Positions 37,771 through 47,805 of a stretch of 64,000 bases of DNA are shown in pieces. The notes beneath the pieces were generated by a model. That model made no database searches. It saw only the letters and a list, made by a program, of their open reading frames with translations, and had not been told where the DNA came from. The translations under genes and the position numbers were made by a program. How positions within the stretch are numbered: the first letter of the stretch is position 1; the number at the start of each line of letters is the position of its first letter. Origin of the DNA: Massilia sp. IC2-477 (GTDB taxonomy: Bacteria; Pseudomonadota; Gammaproteobacteria; Burkholderiales; Burkholderiaceae_D); the NCBI RefSeq assembly GCF_020707265.1, contig NZ_JAJFEQ010000013.1:1-64000 (forward strand). The letters run 5' to 3'.

Positions 37771-38976
37771 ATGCACCAAACCAATTTCATCGTTCGTGAA
37801 CCGCTGCTTGATCCCAAGCAGCGCGTCATCGGCTACGAGCTGTCGTGGCAGCACCACGACGGCAAGGTGGCAACCGACAAGGAGCTGGAAGACCTGGTCG
37901 GCTTCGTCGCCGAGCATGTCAACCATGCCGAGCATGGCTGGCTGCTGCGCGACAAGCTCCTGTTCCTTGATGCCGTCCCGGAGATGCTCTCGCTGGATGC
38001 GCTGCATGCGCTGCCGCCGGAAAAGACCGTCCTCACCCTCAACATCCGCCGCCTGACCGATCCCGATGTGCGCGCTGCCGTGCAGGCGGTGCGCGTGGGC
38101 GGCGTCGGGGTGTCGATTCGCGGGGCTGACCTGAACCTGCTGGGCCGCAACCTGTCGCCCTATGCCTCCTATGTCGAGGTGCAGTTCGCCGGCGCCGACG
38201 TCTCCACCCAGGCACGCACCTATGCCGCCGCCAAGAACGCCGCGGTGCGCATGGTGGGCCGTCCGGTTGCGACCTGGGCCGACTTCGACGCCTGCGCCGC
38301 GCTCGGCCTCGATTCCTTTGTCGGCAAGCTGCACCTGACCCCGCGTCCGGGCAATCCGGTCAAGGGCATGAACCCGACTCAGAGCACGATCCTGCAGCTG
38401 ATGCAGATGGTGCAGAACAACGAGGACGTGCCGAAGATCGAGAACGTCCTGAAGCGCGATCCGGCGCTGACCTACAAGCTGCTCAGCTACATCAACTCGG
38501 CCGGCTTCGGCGCGGCGCGGCGGGTAGAGTCGCTGCGCCAGGCCATCGCCCTGATGGGCTACGCGCCCCTGTACCGCTGGCTGGTGCTGCTGCTGGCCAC
38601 CGCCAGCACCAGCGGCTTCTCGCCGGTGCTGATGGAAACCGCGGTGGTGCGCGGCCGCCTGGCCGAGCTGCTCGGCATGAAGGCGCTGCGCGGAGAGGCC
38701 GAGAACCTGTTCGTGGCCGGCATGTTCTCGCTGCTCGACCGTCTATTGGGCCTGCCGATGATGGAAGTGCTGGAGACGGTGCCGCTGCCGGAAGAGGTGG
38801 TCAGGGCGCTGATCGGGCGCGAGGGCAAGTACGGGCCCTACCTGGCGCTGGCCGAGGCCTGCGAGCTCAATTCCAATCTGGTGGCGTCGCTGGCGGAGTC
38901 GCTCGATATCAGTCCGCTGGATGTGAACAAGGCGCATTTGTCGGCGCTGGCGTGGGCGCAGAGCGTGGCGGCGTAG
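37771..38976 (+). CDS. HDOD-domain protein with degenerate N-terminal EAL-like half (YuxH type)
   Basis: 401 residues. Residues 1-190 resemble an EAL phosphodiesterase (REPLLDPKQRVIGYELSW) but lack the metal-binding DD and other catalytic residues, so no c-di-GMP cleavage is expected. Residues about 195-395 form an HDOD domain (KIENVLKRDPALTYKLLSYINSAGFG, GYAPLYRWLVLLL). HDOD proteins act in signalling, often with two-component or c-di-GMP systems. It starts 45 bases after cheZ (an in-frame GTG ten codons earlier is possible) and probably closes the cheY-cheZ transcript. Confidence 0.85.
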   Translation: MHQTNFIVREPLLDPKQRVIGYELSWQHHDGKVATDKELEDLVGFVAEHVNHAEHGWLLRDKLLFLDAVPEMLSLDALHALPPEKTVLTLNIRRLTDPDVRAAVQAVRVGGVGVSIRGADLNLLGRNLSPYASYVEVQFAGADVSTQARTYAAAKNAAVRMVGRPVATWADFDACAALGLDSFVGKLHLTPRPGNPVKGMNPTQSTILQLMQMVQNNEDVPKIENVLKRDPALTYKLLSYINSAGFGAARRVESLRQAIALMGYAPLYRWLVLLLATASTSGFSPVLMETAVVRGRLAELLGMKALRGEAENLFVAGMFSLLDRLLGLPMMEVLETVPLPEEVVRALIGREGKYGPYLALAEACELNSNLVASLAESLDISPLDVNKAHLSALAWAQSVAA

Positions 38977-38993
38977 AGGTTAAAGCACCTTGG

Positions 38994-39117
38994 ATCCCGG
39001 CCTGCGCCGGGATGACGTCGATTCCGTTTCGGTTAAGCAGAGGCAGCGGTTTCTACACCGTTGACTGAAAACCGTCGTTCCGGCGAAGGCCGGAACAATG
39101 CCACTGGCATTGTTCCG
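38994..39117. repeat. Cluster of REP-like palindromes between convergent genes
   Basis: ATCCCGGC/GCCGGGAT with a CTGC loop (38994-39013) and GTTCCGGC/GCCGGAAC with a GAAG loop (39077-39096), followed by the perfect palindrome AATGCCACTGGCATT (39097-39111) and a third GTTCCG (39112-39117). The first pair matches the widespread GTCATCCCGGC...GCCGGGATCC intergenic repeat type. The elements lie in the 170-base gap between the HDOD gene and the PilZ gene and may work as bidirectional terminators. Confidence 0.7.
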
Positions 39118-39146
39118 CCCAAGTTCGTTCCGTAACCGCTAGCGCA

Positions 39147-39920
39147 TCACCGCGCCGTAGCGCGCCGCTCCACCGCCCCCGTCGTCACAAACTTCTCCAG
39201 CGTCTGCTGCAGCTCCATCGAAATACTCGCAAAACTGCAGCCCACCTGCACCTGCTCGCCCAGCAGGAAGGTGCGGAAGGGTCGCAGCAGGCGCACTTCG
39301 AGGTCGGCCATGACCACCAGGTTCGGCCCCAGCTCCAGGCGCACGCCTTCCAGCTTTTTCCCCACATGCAGGCCGAAGCACTGTTCCGGCGTGGCGCGCA
39401 GGCCGACGCCGCCCTGGGAGAAGTCGTACAGGGGCAGCTCGACCTGGGTGCCCTTGACGCGGAAACTCGCCATGTAGTGCACGCCCACCGGGGTCTCGAC
39501 GCGGCGTGCGGCGCGGCGGTTCAGCACCAGGCAGGACGGCGGGAATTCGGCCGCCACGTGCATCCGGTTGTCCGGGGTCGGCTTCCAGGACTGGTCGAGG
39601 TCGAACTGCAGCTTGGCGTTGCCGCCGAGCGAAGCTACCAGGGTGGCCTTGCCGGCCGGCGGGCGCTCGCTGCCCGAGAAATCGAGCACGAAATGGGGCA
39701 GTTCCGGATCGACCGACTCGATGCGCGCCATCAGCGGTTCGATCCAGCCGGCCGGGAACACGGTGACCGGTTCGCCGGACAGCGACAGGGCGGTCAGCGC
39801 TTCGCCGATGTCGAACGGGTCGCGCATTTCATGCGGCTCGGCGGTGCTGCCGATGCGGCTGAGCGCATCCGACTGCTTCGGCGGGCCCTTGCGGTTGAGG
39901 GGAGCGGCGGTTTCGTTCAC
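39147..39920 (-). CDS. YcgR-like flagellar brake/PilZ-domain protein
   Basis: 257 residues. The N-terminal YcgR/PilZN-like half (about 35-130) precedes a PilZ domain (about 135-245) with the c-di-GMP-binding RxxxR of LNRRAARRVETPVG and the D-x-S-x-x-G motif DFSQGGVGL. In YcgR these allow c-di-GMP-dependent slowing of the flagellar motor. It lies at the end of the motility block on the opposite strand and converges on the HDOD gene. The call is supported by architecture and location. Confidence 0.88.
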   Translation of the reverse strand: MNETAAPLNRKGPPKQSDALSRIGSTAEPHEMRDPFDIGEALTALSLSGEPVTVFPAGWIEPLMARIESVDPELPHFVLDFSGSERPPAGKATLVASLGGNAKLQFDLDQSWKPTPDNRMHVAAEFPPSCLVLNRRAARRVETPVGVHYMASFRVKGTQVELPLYDFSQGGVGLRATPEQCFGLHVGKKLEGVRLELGPNLVVMADLEVRLLRPFRTFLLGEQVQVGCSFASISMELQQTLEKFVTTGAVERRATAR

Positions 39921-39975
39921 GGCGGAGTCCTTGGTTAGGCGCGGCTATGCAGTGAGCAGTTGCCGCGCGCGTCAA

Positions 39976-40005
39976 GTATAAAGCCAGTCTTACCGGTATT
40001 GCAAT
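39976..40005 (-). promoter_or_regulatory. Candidate sigma-70 promoter of the YcgR-like gene
   Basis: On the minus strand TTGCAA (40005-40000), an 18-base spacer and TATACT (39981-39976), about 55 bases before the ATG. No FliA-type element was seen here. Confidence 0.45.
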
Positions 40006-40034
40006 TTCGCAAGCAAAGTTTGCTAAGTGCTACC

Positions 40035-40886
<852 letters not shown>

Positions 40887-40906
40887 CTAATAAGGTAACC
40901 GGCCAA

Positions 40907-41818
40907 TCAAGCCGGGGAATAGGCCAGGCGCACATAGATCGGCGCGAAGGGTTCGGCCTGCGTGATCTCGATCAAGGTTTCCTTCGCTAGTTCGAGCATG
41001 GCGACAAAGTGTACAACCACGATCGGAATCGTGTGCTGGCCTGCGAACAATTCGGAAAATTCGACGAAGCGCTGCGACTGCAGGGTGCGCAGGATGGCCG
41101 ACATGTGCTCGCGCACCGACAGTTCCTGGCGGCTGATCCGGTGATGCTGGGTCAGCTTGGCGCGGCGCAGCACATCGAGCCAGGCGCGCTGCAGGTCCCA
41201 GGGATCGACGTCGGGCAGGGCGGGCTGGAGCGACTGCTCGACGAACAGCTGGGGACGCACGAAGTCGCGGCCTTCCTGCGGCAGGGCGCCCAGCGCCACG
41301 GCGGCCGACTTGATCTGCTCGTAGTCGAGCAGGCGCCGCACCAGTTCCGCGCGCGGGTCGCCGACGTCCTCGACCACGTCGTCCTGGCGCTTGGGCAGCA
41401 GCATGCGCGACTTGATCTCAATCAGCATCGCCGCCATGAGTAAATACTCGGCGGCCAGTTCCAGGTTGCGCTGGCGGATCTGCTCGACGTATTCCAGGTA
41501 TTGCAGGGTCACCTGCGCCATCGGGATGTCGAGGATGTTGAAGTTCTGCTTGCGGATCAGGTACAGCAGCAGGTCGAGCGGACCTTCGAAGGCGTCGAGG
41601 AAGACCTCGAGCGCATCCGGCGGAATGTACAGGTCGTTCGGCAGGCGCGTCAGCGGCTCGCCGTACAGGCGTGCGATGGCAGCCTCGGCCGCATCGGCCG
41701 CAGCATTCAGCTGGGCGTCGGCCAGCTGGGCGTCGTCAGGGGGCAGGGGCGTCCCATCCTGCGGGGGATCGGCCGGCGTCGCGTCTTCCGACTGCGGCGC
41801 CGCCTGCTCGGGCAGCAT
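40907..41818 (-). CDS. scpA: Segregation and condensation protein A
   Basis: 303 residues. The kleisin ScpA core begins after an acidic Asp/Pro/Ala-rich N-terminus (about 1-70) with AFEGPLDLLLYLIRKQNFNILDIPMAQVTLQYLEYV and AAEYLLMAAMLIEIKSRMLLP. ScpA bridges SMC heads for chromosome compaction. The partner scpB is not in the window. A DUF3460 gene lies 19 bases upstream and panC downstream, an order typical of this bacterial family. Confidence 0.94.
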   Translation of the reverse strand: MLPEQAAPQSEDATPADPPQDGTPLPPDDAQLADAQLNAAADAAEAAIARLYGEPLTRLPNDLYIPPDALEVFLDAFEGPLDLLLYLIRKQNFNILDIPMAQVTLQYLEYVEQIRQRNLELAAEYLLMAAMLIEIKSRMLLPKRQDDVVEDVGDPRAELVRRLLDYEQIKSAAVALGALPQEGRDFVRPQLFVEQSLQPALPDVDPWDLQRAWLDVLRRAKLTQHHRISRQELSVREHMSAILRTLQSQRFVEFSELFAGQHTIPIVVVHFVAMLELAKETLIEITQAEPFAPIYVRLAYSPA

Positions 41819-41837
41819 CAGGACGGGTCCCTCGGGT

Positions 41838-42047
41838 TCAGACCTTGGTCTGGTACGGGTAGGCCTGCTGGCGCAGGCGCGACTGCTTGATGCGCTCCTG
41901 CTCGTCCAGCGACAGCGGGGCCTTGTCCCACAGCAGGGAGCGGCCTTCGACCTGGCGCTCTTCCATGCCAGGGGTCTTGGATTTCAGTTCATTGATGAAC
42001 TTGGTGTGCTCGGATTCGTACAGCGAGTGTTGTTTCTTGAAAAACAT
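41838..42047 (-). CDS. DUF3460-family small protein
   Basis: 69 residues: FFKKQHSLYESEHTKFINELK, then PGMEERQVEGRSLLWDKAPLSLDEQERIKQSRLRQQAYPYQ. This conserved small family is restricted to betaproteobacteria and has no known function. It lies directly upstream of scpA on the same strand and downstream of the 42114 gene, so it is likely cotranscribed with scpA. Confidence 0.88.
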   Translation of the reverse strand: MFFKKQHSLYESEHTKFINELKSKTPGMEERQVEGRSLLWDKAPLSLDEQERIKQSRLRQQAYPYQTKV

Positions 42048-42113
42048 GATTTCCAGAATGAGGTAAGGAAGGTGCCGGGCAGATTCTTGTTCCCGGCAGC
42101 GTTCACGTCAAGT

Positions 42114-43430
42114 TTACTTGTGCAGTTCGTTCAGCTGGCGCGCGATGATGTCGTGGCTGAGCCACAGCACCGGGGCGATCTTTTCCGACGCGCCGTGGAA
42201 CATCAAGGGACCCGCGCCTTCCAGCACCAGGCTCGACAGGTGGTCGGTGATCAGGGCCTTCTTGTCCTTGTGCAGGCCGGTGATCTCTTCCGAGGTGCCG
42301 ATCATGACGTCGGCCAGCGCCGGCGTGTTGTCCATCGGCCAGGCCTCGAAGTTGCGGAAGTGGGCGCTGGTCGCGTCGTTATTGTACTGTTCGATCTTGT
42401 CGAGCAGCGATTGCAGCGAGGTGCCTTCGCCCAGCAGGTCCTGGCAGATCTGCCACTGCTGCTCGGCCCAGGCGCCGCCGCCTTCCTTCTTCAGGGCGGT
42501 CAGGAGCGGGAACAGCGACAGCTCGACGCCGACGAAGATGTCGGAGGAGTTGGTGCGGATTTCCGGGCAGTTGAACACGGTGGCGTAGACGCCAGCTTTC
42601 CAGGCCGCTTCGGCGATCGACTCCAGGCGCATCTTGGCATAGCCCTGGGTGTAGTTGGTGTAGGTCTGCCAGACGTATTCGCCGCCGATCAGGATCTCGG
42701 TGCCGTGGTAGCCGTAGGCGGTATAGCGGACTTCGCCGCCGGCTTTGCTCACGCGCTCGCGGATCGCGCTTGACGCATCGATCAGGTACTTGAGGGTATT
42801 GGCGGTGACTTCGTCGAAGTTCATCAGGATCAGCTTGCCCAGGTCGCTGTCGAGCAGGGCGCGCGAGGATTCGAAGCGCTCGCCGCGGCCTTTGTAGATG
42901 CGGTTGGCGATGGCCAGGAAGGCCTTGATCTTCGGGATGCCGCCGGCCATGGTGTGGGCGAAGAAGACGTTGGCGCCTTCCGGGATCAGCTTGTCGATCT
43001 CAGCCATCGCCTGGGCGGCGGAAGTGGTGAAGCGGCGCACGCCTGCTTCGCGGCAGCGCTCGATCTTTGCCCAGTCCAGCTTGTCGTCCTGCCAGGTCTT
43101 CAGCTTCACGTCCGCCAGCAGTTCAGTCGGATTCTGCTCGCCTTCCGGGGCGTCCATGTCGAAGCCTGCCATCAGGGGCACATTGATGATCGTTCCGCCC
43201 AGCTTCTCTTCCGCCTCCGCGTGTTCTTCCGCGGTCAGGGCGCGCAGCGCGCCGCTCTCGTCACGGCGACCGACGGTGATGCCGACGATGGTCATGCCCG
43301 CCTTGCGCGCCTCGTCGATCAGGCCATTCACATAGCCGCGGCCGAACAGTTCGCCGAACAGGACGAAGACGTCGCCTTTGCGGAACACATTGGCGTCCGG
43401 GATATGGCGGAGAGGGGTGAATTCGGTCAT
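42114..43430 (-). CDS. Conserved protein resembling the enoyl-ACP reductase FabMG family (function uncertain)
   Basis: 438 residues, opening MTEFTPLRHIPDANVFRKGD followed by VFVLFGELFGRGYVNGLIDEARKAGMTIVGITVGRRD, which looks like a nucleotide-binding beta-alpha unit. Further blocks are FFAHTMAGGIPKIKAFLAIANRIYKGRG, FNCPEIRTNSSDIFVGVELSLFPLL and KKALITDHLSSLVLEGAGPLMFHGASEKIAPVLWLSHDI. Related proteins are, from memory, annotated as FabMG-family enoyl-ACP reductases, which I cannot confirm by search. It is well conserved and clearly real; the biochemical role is open. Confidence 0.6.
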   Translation of the reverse strand: MTEFTPLRHIPDANVFRKGDVFVLFGELFGRGYVNGLIDEARKAGMTIVGITVGRRDESGALRALTAEEHAEAEEKLGGTIINVPLMAGFDMDAPEGEQNPTELLADVKLKTWQDDKLDWAKIERCREAGVRRFTTSAAQAMAEIDKLIPEGANVFFAHTMAGGIPKIKAFLAIANRIYKGRGERFESSRALLDSDLGKLILMNFDEVTANTLKYLIDASSAIRERVSKAGGEVRYTAYGYHGTEILIGGEYVWQTYTNYTQGYAKMRLESIAEAAWKAGVYATVFNCPEIRTNSSDIFVGVELSLFPLLTALKKEGGGAWAEQQWQICQDLLGEGTSLQSLLDKIEQYNNDATSAHFRNFEAWPMDNTPALADVMIGTSEEITGLHKDKKALITDHLSSLVLEGAGPLMFHGASEKIAPVLWLSHDIIARQLNELHK

Positions 43431-43597
43431 CTTATTATCTACCTATCTTGTATGGTCTGAAGAGGGCATGCCGGCGTGAACGCAGCGGCGCTAGTTTCAG
43501 AAAAAACACGCCATTATAACGCTGGGAATCAGCGCGAGTTTGATTTTGGCGGCTGGCAGGGACGGGCTTGCGCAAGGGGCAAGCCCGCTGGCATTGC

Positions 43598-45757
43598 TTA
43601 GCGAATGCGCATGCCCGGGGTGGCGCCCGGCATCGGATCGAGCAGGTACAGGCCCGGATTGGCCTTCTCGTCGGCTGCCGAGGCACACAGCACCATGCCT
43701 TCCGACACGCCGAACTTCATCTTGCGCGGCGCCAGGTTGGCGACCATGACGGTCAGCTTGCCGACCAGCTCTTCCGGCTTGTAGGCCGATTTGATGCCCG
43801 AGAACACGTTGCGGTAGCGGCCTTCGCCTACGTCCAGGGTCAGGCGCAGCAGCTTGCCGGCGCCTTCCACGTGTTCGCAATTGACGATACGGGCCACGCG
43901 CAGGTCGATCTTCGTAAAGTCGTCGATCGAGATTTCCGGGGCCAAGGCTTCGATATCGCCGGCTGCCGGTGCGGCCGCATCGTCTTCCGCCGGGGAAAGC
44001 GCCGCCACCGCGAGACTGGCATCAGACACGACGGCAGGGGCAGCCGGTGCGGCAGGCTTGTCGAACAGGTTCTCGACCATCTTCGCATCCACGCGCTGCA
44101 TCAGGTGGCTGTAGGCGCCGATCGTGCGGCCCAGCATGGTCTCGTAGACGGCGGCGCCGTGGGTGTCGGCCCAGCTCAGTTCGCCATCGCCCAGGAACTC
44201 GGTGACGCGTGCAGCGACTTGCGGCAGCACCGGGGACAGCATGATGCTCAGCTGGCGGAACAGGATCAGCGCCGTGGTGCAGACGTCGTGCAGTTCGGCG
44301 GTTTTCGATTCGTCCTTGGCCAGCAGCCAGGGCTTGTTCTCGTCCACGTACTGGTTGACGATGTCGGTGATCTCCATGATCTCGCGCATCGCACGGCCGT
44401 ACTCGCGCGCTTCGAAAGCGGCCGCGATGCTGGCCTGGCGTTCGGCGCCCTCGTTCATCAGGGCCTTGCAAATCCAGCCCTTGGCGTTGCTAGAGAGCGT
44501 GTCGGCCAGCTTGCCGTCGAATTTCTTGGCGATGAAACCGGCGCAGCGGCTGGCGATGTTGATGTACTTGCCGATCAGGTCGCTATTGACGCGGGCCACG
44601 AAGTCTTCGCCGTTGAAGTCCAGGTCTTCGACTTTCGCGTTCAGCTTGAATGCCAGGTAGTAGCGCAGCCATTCCGGGTTCATGCCCAGCTCGAGGTAGC
44701 GCAGCGGCGAGATGCCGGTGCCGCGCGATTTCGACATCTTTTCGTTGTTGACGGTCAGGTGGCCGTGCACCGCGACCTTCAGCTTGTCGATGATCGGGTG
44801 GTGCGAGAAATTCAGCATCGCCGGCCAAAACAGCAGGTGGAAGGAGACGATGTCCTTGCCGATGAAGTGGACCTGCTCGGCGGCCGGGTCGTTCAGGAAG
44901 CCCTCGTAATCGATGCCCTTCTTTGAAAAGTAGTTCTTCAGCGAAGCCAGGTAGCCGACCGGCGCGTCCAGCCACACGTAGAAGAACTTGCCCGGCGCAT
45001 CGGGAATCGGGATGCCGAAATAGGGCGCGTCGCGCGAAATGTCCCAGTCGGCCAGCTTTTCGCCGGATTCGCCCAGCCATTCCGACACCTTGTTGACCAT
45101 TTCCGGCTGAAGGCGGCCCGGGGTGTTCAGCCACTCTTTGAGAAAAGCGAAGCAGCGCGGGTCGGACAGCTTGAAGAAATACTGTTCCGACGGTTTCAGG
45201 ATCGGGGTCGAGCCGGTAAACACCGAGAACGGATTGATCAGTTCGGTTGGCTGGTAGGCGGCGCCGCAGACTTCGCAGTTATCGCCGTACTGGTCCTTGG
45301 CGTGGCAGACCGGGCACTCGCCCTTGATATTGCGGTCGGCCAGGAACATGCCCTTGACCGGATCGTAGAAGCGGTCGACGGTCTTGGTGACGATCAGGCC
45401 GGCGTCGCGCAGTTGACGGTAGATGCCCTGCGACAGTTCGACGTTTTCCGGCGAATCGGTGGAATACCAGTTGTCGAAGGCGATGTGGAAGCCGTTCAGG
45501 TACTGCGGGCGGCCGGCAGCGATCTTGGCCACGAATTCCTGGGGTGTGATGCCTTCTTTTTCGGCGGCGATCATGATCGGGGTGCCGTGGGTGTCGTCGG
45601 CGCAGACGAAGTGCACCTGGCGCTGGACACCATTATCGCGTTGCATTCGCTGGAAGCGGACCCAGATGTCGGCCTGGATGTACTCCATCATGTGGCCGAT
45701 ATGGAAGGCAGCGTTGGCGTAGGGCAGGGCGGTGGTGACGAACAGCTTGCGGGTCAT
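43598..45757 (-). CDS. metG: Methionyl-tRNA synthetase
   Basis: 719 residues, full-length type with a C-terminal dimerisation domain. HIGH is in [21 protein letters not shown] in [13 protein letters not shown], and the zinc knuckle is [17 protein letters not shown] (about 145-161). The C-terminal tRNA-binding domain begins near 610 after an Ala/Pro linker ([27 protein letters not shown]). It is transcribed divergently from apbC with about 148 bases between. Confidence 0.98.
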   Translation of the reverse strand: MTRKLFVTTALPYANAAFHIGHMMEYIQADIWVRFQRMQRDNGVQRQVHFVCADDTHGTPIMIAAEKEGITPQEFVAKIAAGRPQYLNGFHIAFDNWYSTDSPENVELSQGIYRQLRDAGLIVTKTVDRFYDPVKGMFLADRNIKGECPVCHAKDQYGDNCEVCGAAYQPTELINPFSVFTGSTPILKPSEQYFFKLSDPRCFAFLKEWLNTPGRLQPEMVNKVSEWLGESGEKLADWDISRDAPYFGIPIPDAPGKFFYVWLDAPVGYLASLKNYFSKKGIDYEGFLNDPAAEQVHFIGKDIVSFHLLFWPAMLNFSHHPIIDKLKVAVHGHLTVNNEKMSKSRGTGISPLRYLELGMNPEWLRYYLAFKLNAKVEDLDFNGEDFVARVNSDLIGKYINIASRCAGFIAKKFDGKLADTLSSNAKGWICKALMNEGAERQASIAAAFEAREYGRAMREIMEITDIVNQYVDENKPWLLAKDESKTAELHDVCTTALILFRQLSIMLSPVLPQVAARVTEFLGDGELSWADTHGAAVYETMLGRTIGAYSHLMQRVDAKMVENLFDKPAAPAAPAVVSDASLAVAALSPAEDDAAAPAAGDIEALAPEISIDDFTKIDLRVARIVNCEHVEGAGKLLRLTLDVGEGRYRNVFSGIKSAYKPEELVGKLTVMVANLAPRKMKFGVSEGMVLCASAADEKANPGLYLLDPMPGATPGMRIR

Positions 45758-45905
45758 GGTCGAAGCGTGTGTGGTTATATGAAAAGAAGCATTTTAACAG
45801 CCGAAGGCCCTACATGCGCAGGGGGTAATGCGGAGGTTTGCCAAAGCAACAAGAAGTGCGCGGCATTTTGCGCTACACTTCGCCCCAATCACCTTGGAGA
45901 AACAC

Positions 45906-46994
45906 ATGAGCATCACAGAGAACGACGTCAAGGCGGCATTGTCGGCGGTCATCGATCCTAACACCGGGAAGGATTTCGTTTCTTCCAAATCCATCAAGAA
46001 CATCAAGCTCAGCGGAAACGACGTCGCGCTCGACGTCGAGCTGGGCTATCCGGCAGCCAGCCAGGTCGCGTCTATCCGCGACAGCGTGGTCGCCGGCGTG
46101 CGCGCGCTGCCGGGTATCGGCAACGTGACCGTGAAGGTATACAGCAAGATCCTGTCGCACGCGGTCCAGCGTGGCCTGAAGGTCATGCCGAACGTGAAGA
46201 ACATCATTGCGGTCGCCTCGGGCAAGGGCGGCGTGGGCAAGTCGACCACGGCCGTCAACCTGGCGCTGGCCCTGGCAGCGGAAGGCGCCAGCGTCGGCAT
46301 CCTGGACGCCGACATCTACGGCCCCTCGCAGCCGATGATGTTGGGGATTAACGCGCGCCCTGAAAGCCGCGACGGCAAGACCATGGAACCGCTCGAAAAC
46401 CACGGCGTGCAGGTGTCCTCGATCGGCTTCATGATCGACCCGGACGAGCCGATGGTCTGGCGTGGCCCGATGGTCACCGGAGCGCTGCAGCAGCTGCTCG
46501 AGCAGACCAACTGGAACGAGCTCGATTTCCTGATCGTCGACATGCCGCCGGGCACCGGCGACATCCAGCTGACGCTGTCGCAGAAAGTGCCGGTCACGGG
46601 CGCGGTGATCGTCACCACCCCGCAGGACATCGCGCTGCTGGATGCGCGCAAGGGCCTCAAGATGTTCGAGAAGGTCGGCATTCCGATCATTGGCGTGGTC
46701 GAGAACATGAGCACCCACATCTGCTCGAACTGCGGCCACCACGAGTCGATCTTCGGCGAAGGCGGCGGCGAGAAGATGTGCCAGGACTTCGGTGTCGACT
46801 TCCTCGGCAAGCTGCCCCTGACCCTGTCGATCCGCGAGCAGACCGATTCGGGCCGCCCGACCGTGGTCGCCGATCCCGAAGGTCCGGTGGCCAGCATCTA
46901 TAAACAGATCGCGCGCAAGGTCGCCGTCAAGGTGGCCGAAAAGGCCAAGGACATGACCAGCAAGTTCCCGAGCATCGTCGTCAAGAACGACTGA
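45906..46994 (+). CDS. apbC: Iron-sulfur cluster carrier ATPase ApbC/Mrp
   Basis: 362 residues. An N-terminal MIP18/DUF59 domain (about 1-85) precedes the P-loop ATPase with the deviant Walker A SGKGGVGKSTT (about 105-115) and DADIYGPSQPMM, VDMPPGTGDIQL. The cluster-binding CxxC is in HICSNCGHH. It delivers Fe-S clusters to apoproteins. ATG 45906 follows TTGGAGAAA, and an upstream in-frame extension is unlikely. Confidence 0.95.
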   Translation: MSITENDVKAALSAVIDPNTGKDFVSSKSIKNIKLSGNDVALDVELGYPAASQVASIRDSVVAGVRALPGIGNVTVKVYSKILSHAVQRGLKVMPNVKNIIAVASGKGGVGKSTTAVNLALALAAEGASVGILDADIYGPSQPMMLGINARPESRDGKTMEPLENHGVQVSSIGFMIDPDEPMVWRGPMVTGALQQLLEQTNWNELDFLIVDMPPGTGDIQLTLSQKVPVTGAVIVTTPQDIALLDARKGLKMFEKVGIPIIGVVENMSTHICSNCGHHESIFGEGGGEKMCQDFGVDFLGKLPLTLSIREQTDSGRPTVVADPEGPVASIYKQIARKVAVKVAEKAKDMTSKFPSIVVKND

Positions 46995-47027
46995 TTTCGC
47001 GTGCGTTTGAGCAAACGGGCTTGAAAC

Positions 47028-47804
47028 ATGGATGAACAGATCCAGGCGCAGATGCAGCGCATGCAGACGCTGGACGCCGAAGAGCGCTACGGCGAACTGC
47101 TGGCTTACCTGCAGGAGCTGTACGCCGCGACCGAGGCGCTGCCTGCGCCGGCGCGCACGGACTACTTCATGACGCTGTTCCAATGGAAGATGCTGATCGA
47201 GAAGTACCCGCCGGCGGCCGAGGCCCTGGCCCGGGCGCGTGACGAACAGGCGCGGCGCCTGCTGGCAGGTGAATACCATGTGGGTAGCGCTCCTCACGAC
47301 CCCATGCACTTCCAGCGCGCCGATCGTGTAGCGCTGATGGTCGAGATGAACCGCACGCTCGGGGATCCTGGCGCTACCCGGGCGGTGTTCCTGCAACTCG
47401 AAGCCAAGGATCCGGCCCTGGCGCGCCGCGACGCGTACCGGATGCTGGAAGCAATTGTCGAGGCAGGCGATTTCGCGCTCGGGGAGCGCTACCGCGGCGA
47501 CCCGCTCGCACTGCTGCGCGACGTGAATGTGAATGCCCAGTCGATGCCGCTGTTTCCGCCTGGCCGGCAGGCGCCAAGGCTGGCCGCCGAGCTGTCGAAC
47601 CTGACCAAGGATGTCCGCATCGCCATCGCCGTACTGTGTGGGCTGCAGCGCGAGACCGAAGCCCATGCCCTCCGTCGTGCGCTGCTGGATGGCCTTGCCA
47701 ATGACGAACTGCGCGCGATGGCCGAACGCGAACTGGATGCCCCGGGCACCATCTACGGCATCCACGCCAAGCGCCAGGCAGCATTGGACGAGGCGAGCGG
47801 CTGA
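47028..47804 (+). CDS. Hypothetical helical (TPR-like) protein
   Basis: 258 residues, soluble and largely alpha-helical. Helical pairs such as RYGELLAYLQELYAATEALP, AAEALARARDEQARRLL and ARRDAYRMLEAIVEAGDFALGERYRGDP suggest degenerate tetratricopeptide repeats, but no signature is decisive. There is no signal peptide. It follows apbC by 33 bases on the same strand and ends just before the convergent GAF-EAL gene. I do not recognise a family; codon use is like its neighbours. Confidence 0.7.
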   Translation: MDEQIQAQMQRMQTLDAEERYGELLAYLQELYAATEALPAPARTDYFMTLFQWKMLIEKYPPAAEALARARDEQARRLLAGEYHVGSAPHDPMHFQRADRVALMVEMNRTLGDPGATRAVFLQLEAKDPALARRDAYRMLEAIVEAGDFALGERYRGDPLALLRDVNVNAQSMPLFPPGRQAPRLAAELSNLTKDVRIAIAVLCGLQRETEAHALRRALLDGLANDELRAMAERELDAPGTIYGIHAKRQAALDEASG

Positions 47805-47805
47805 T

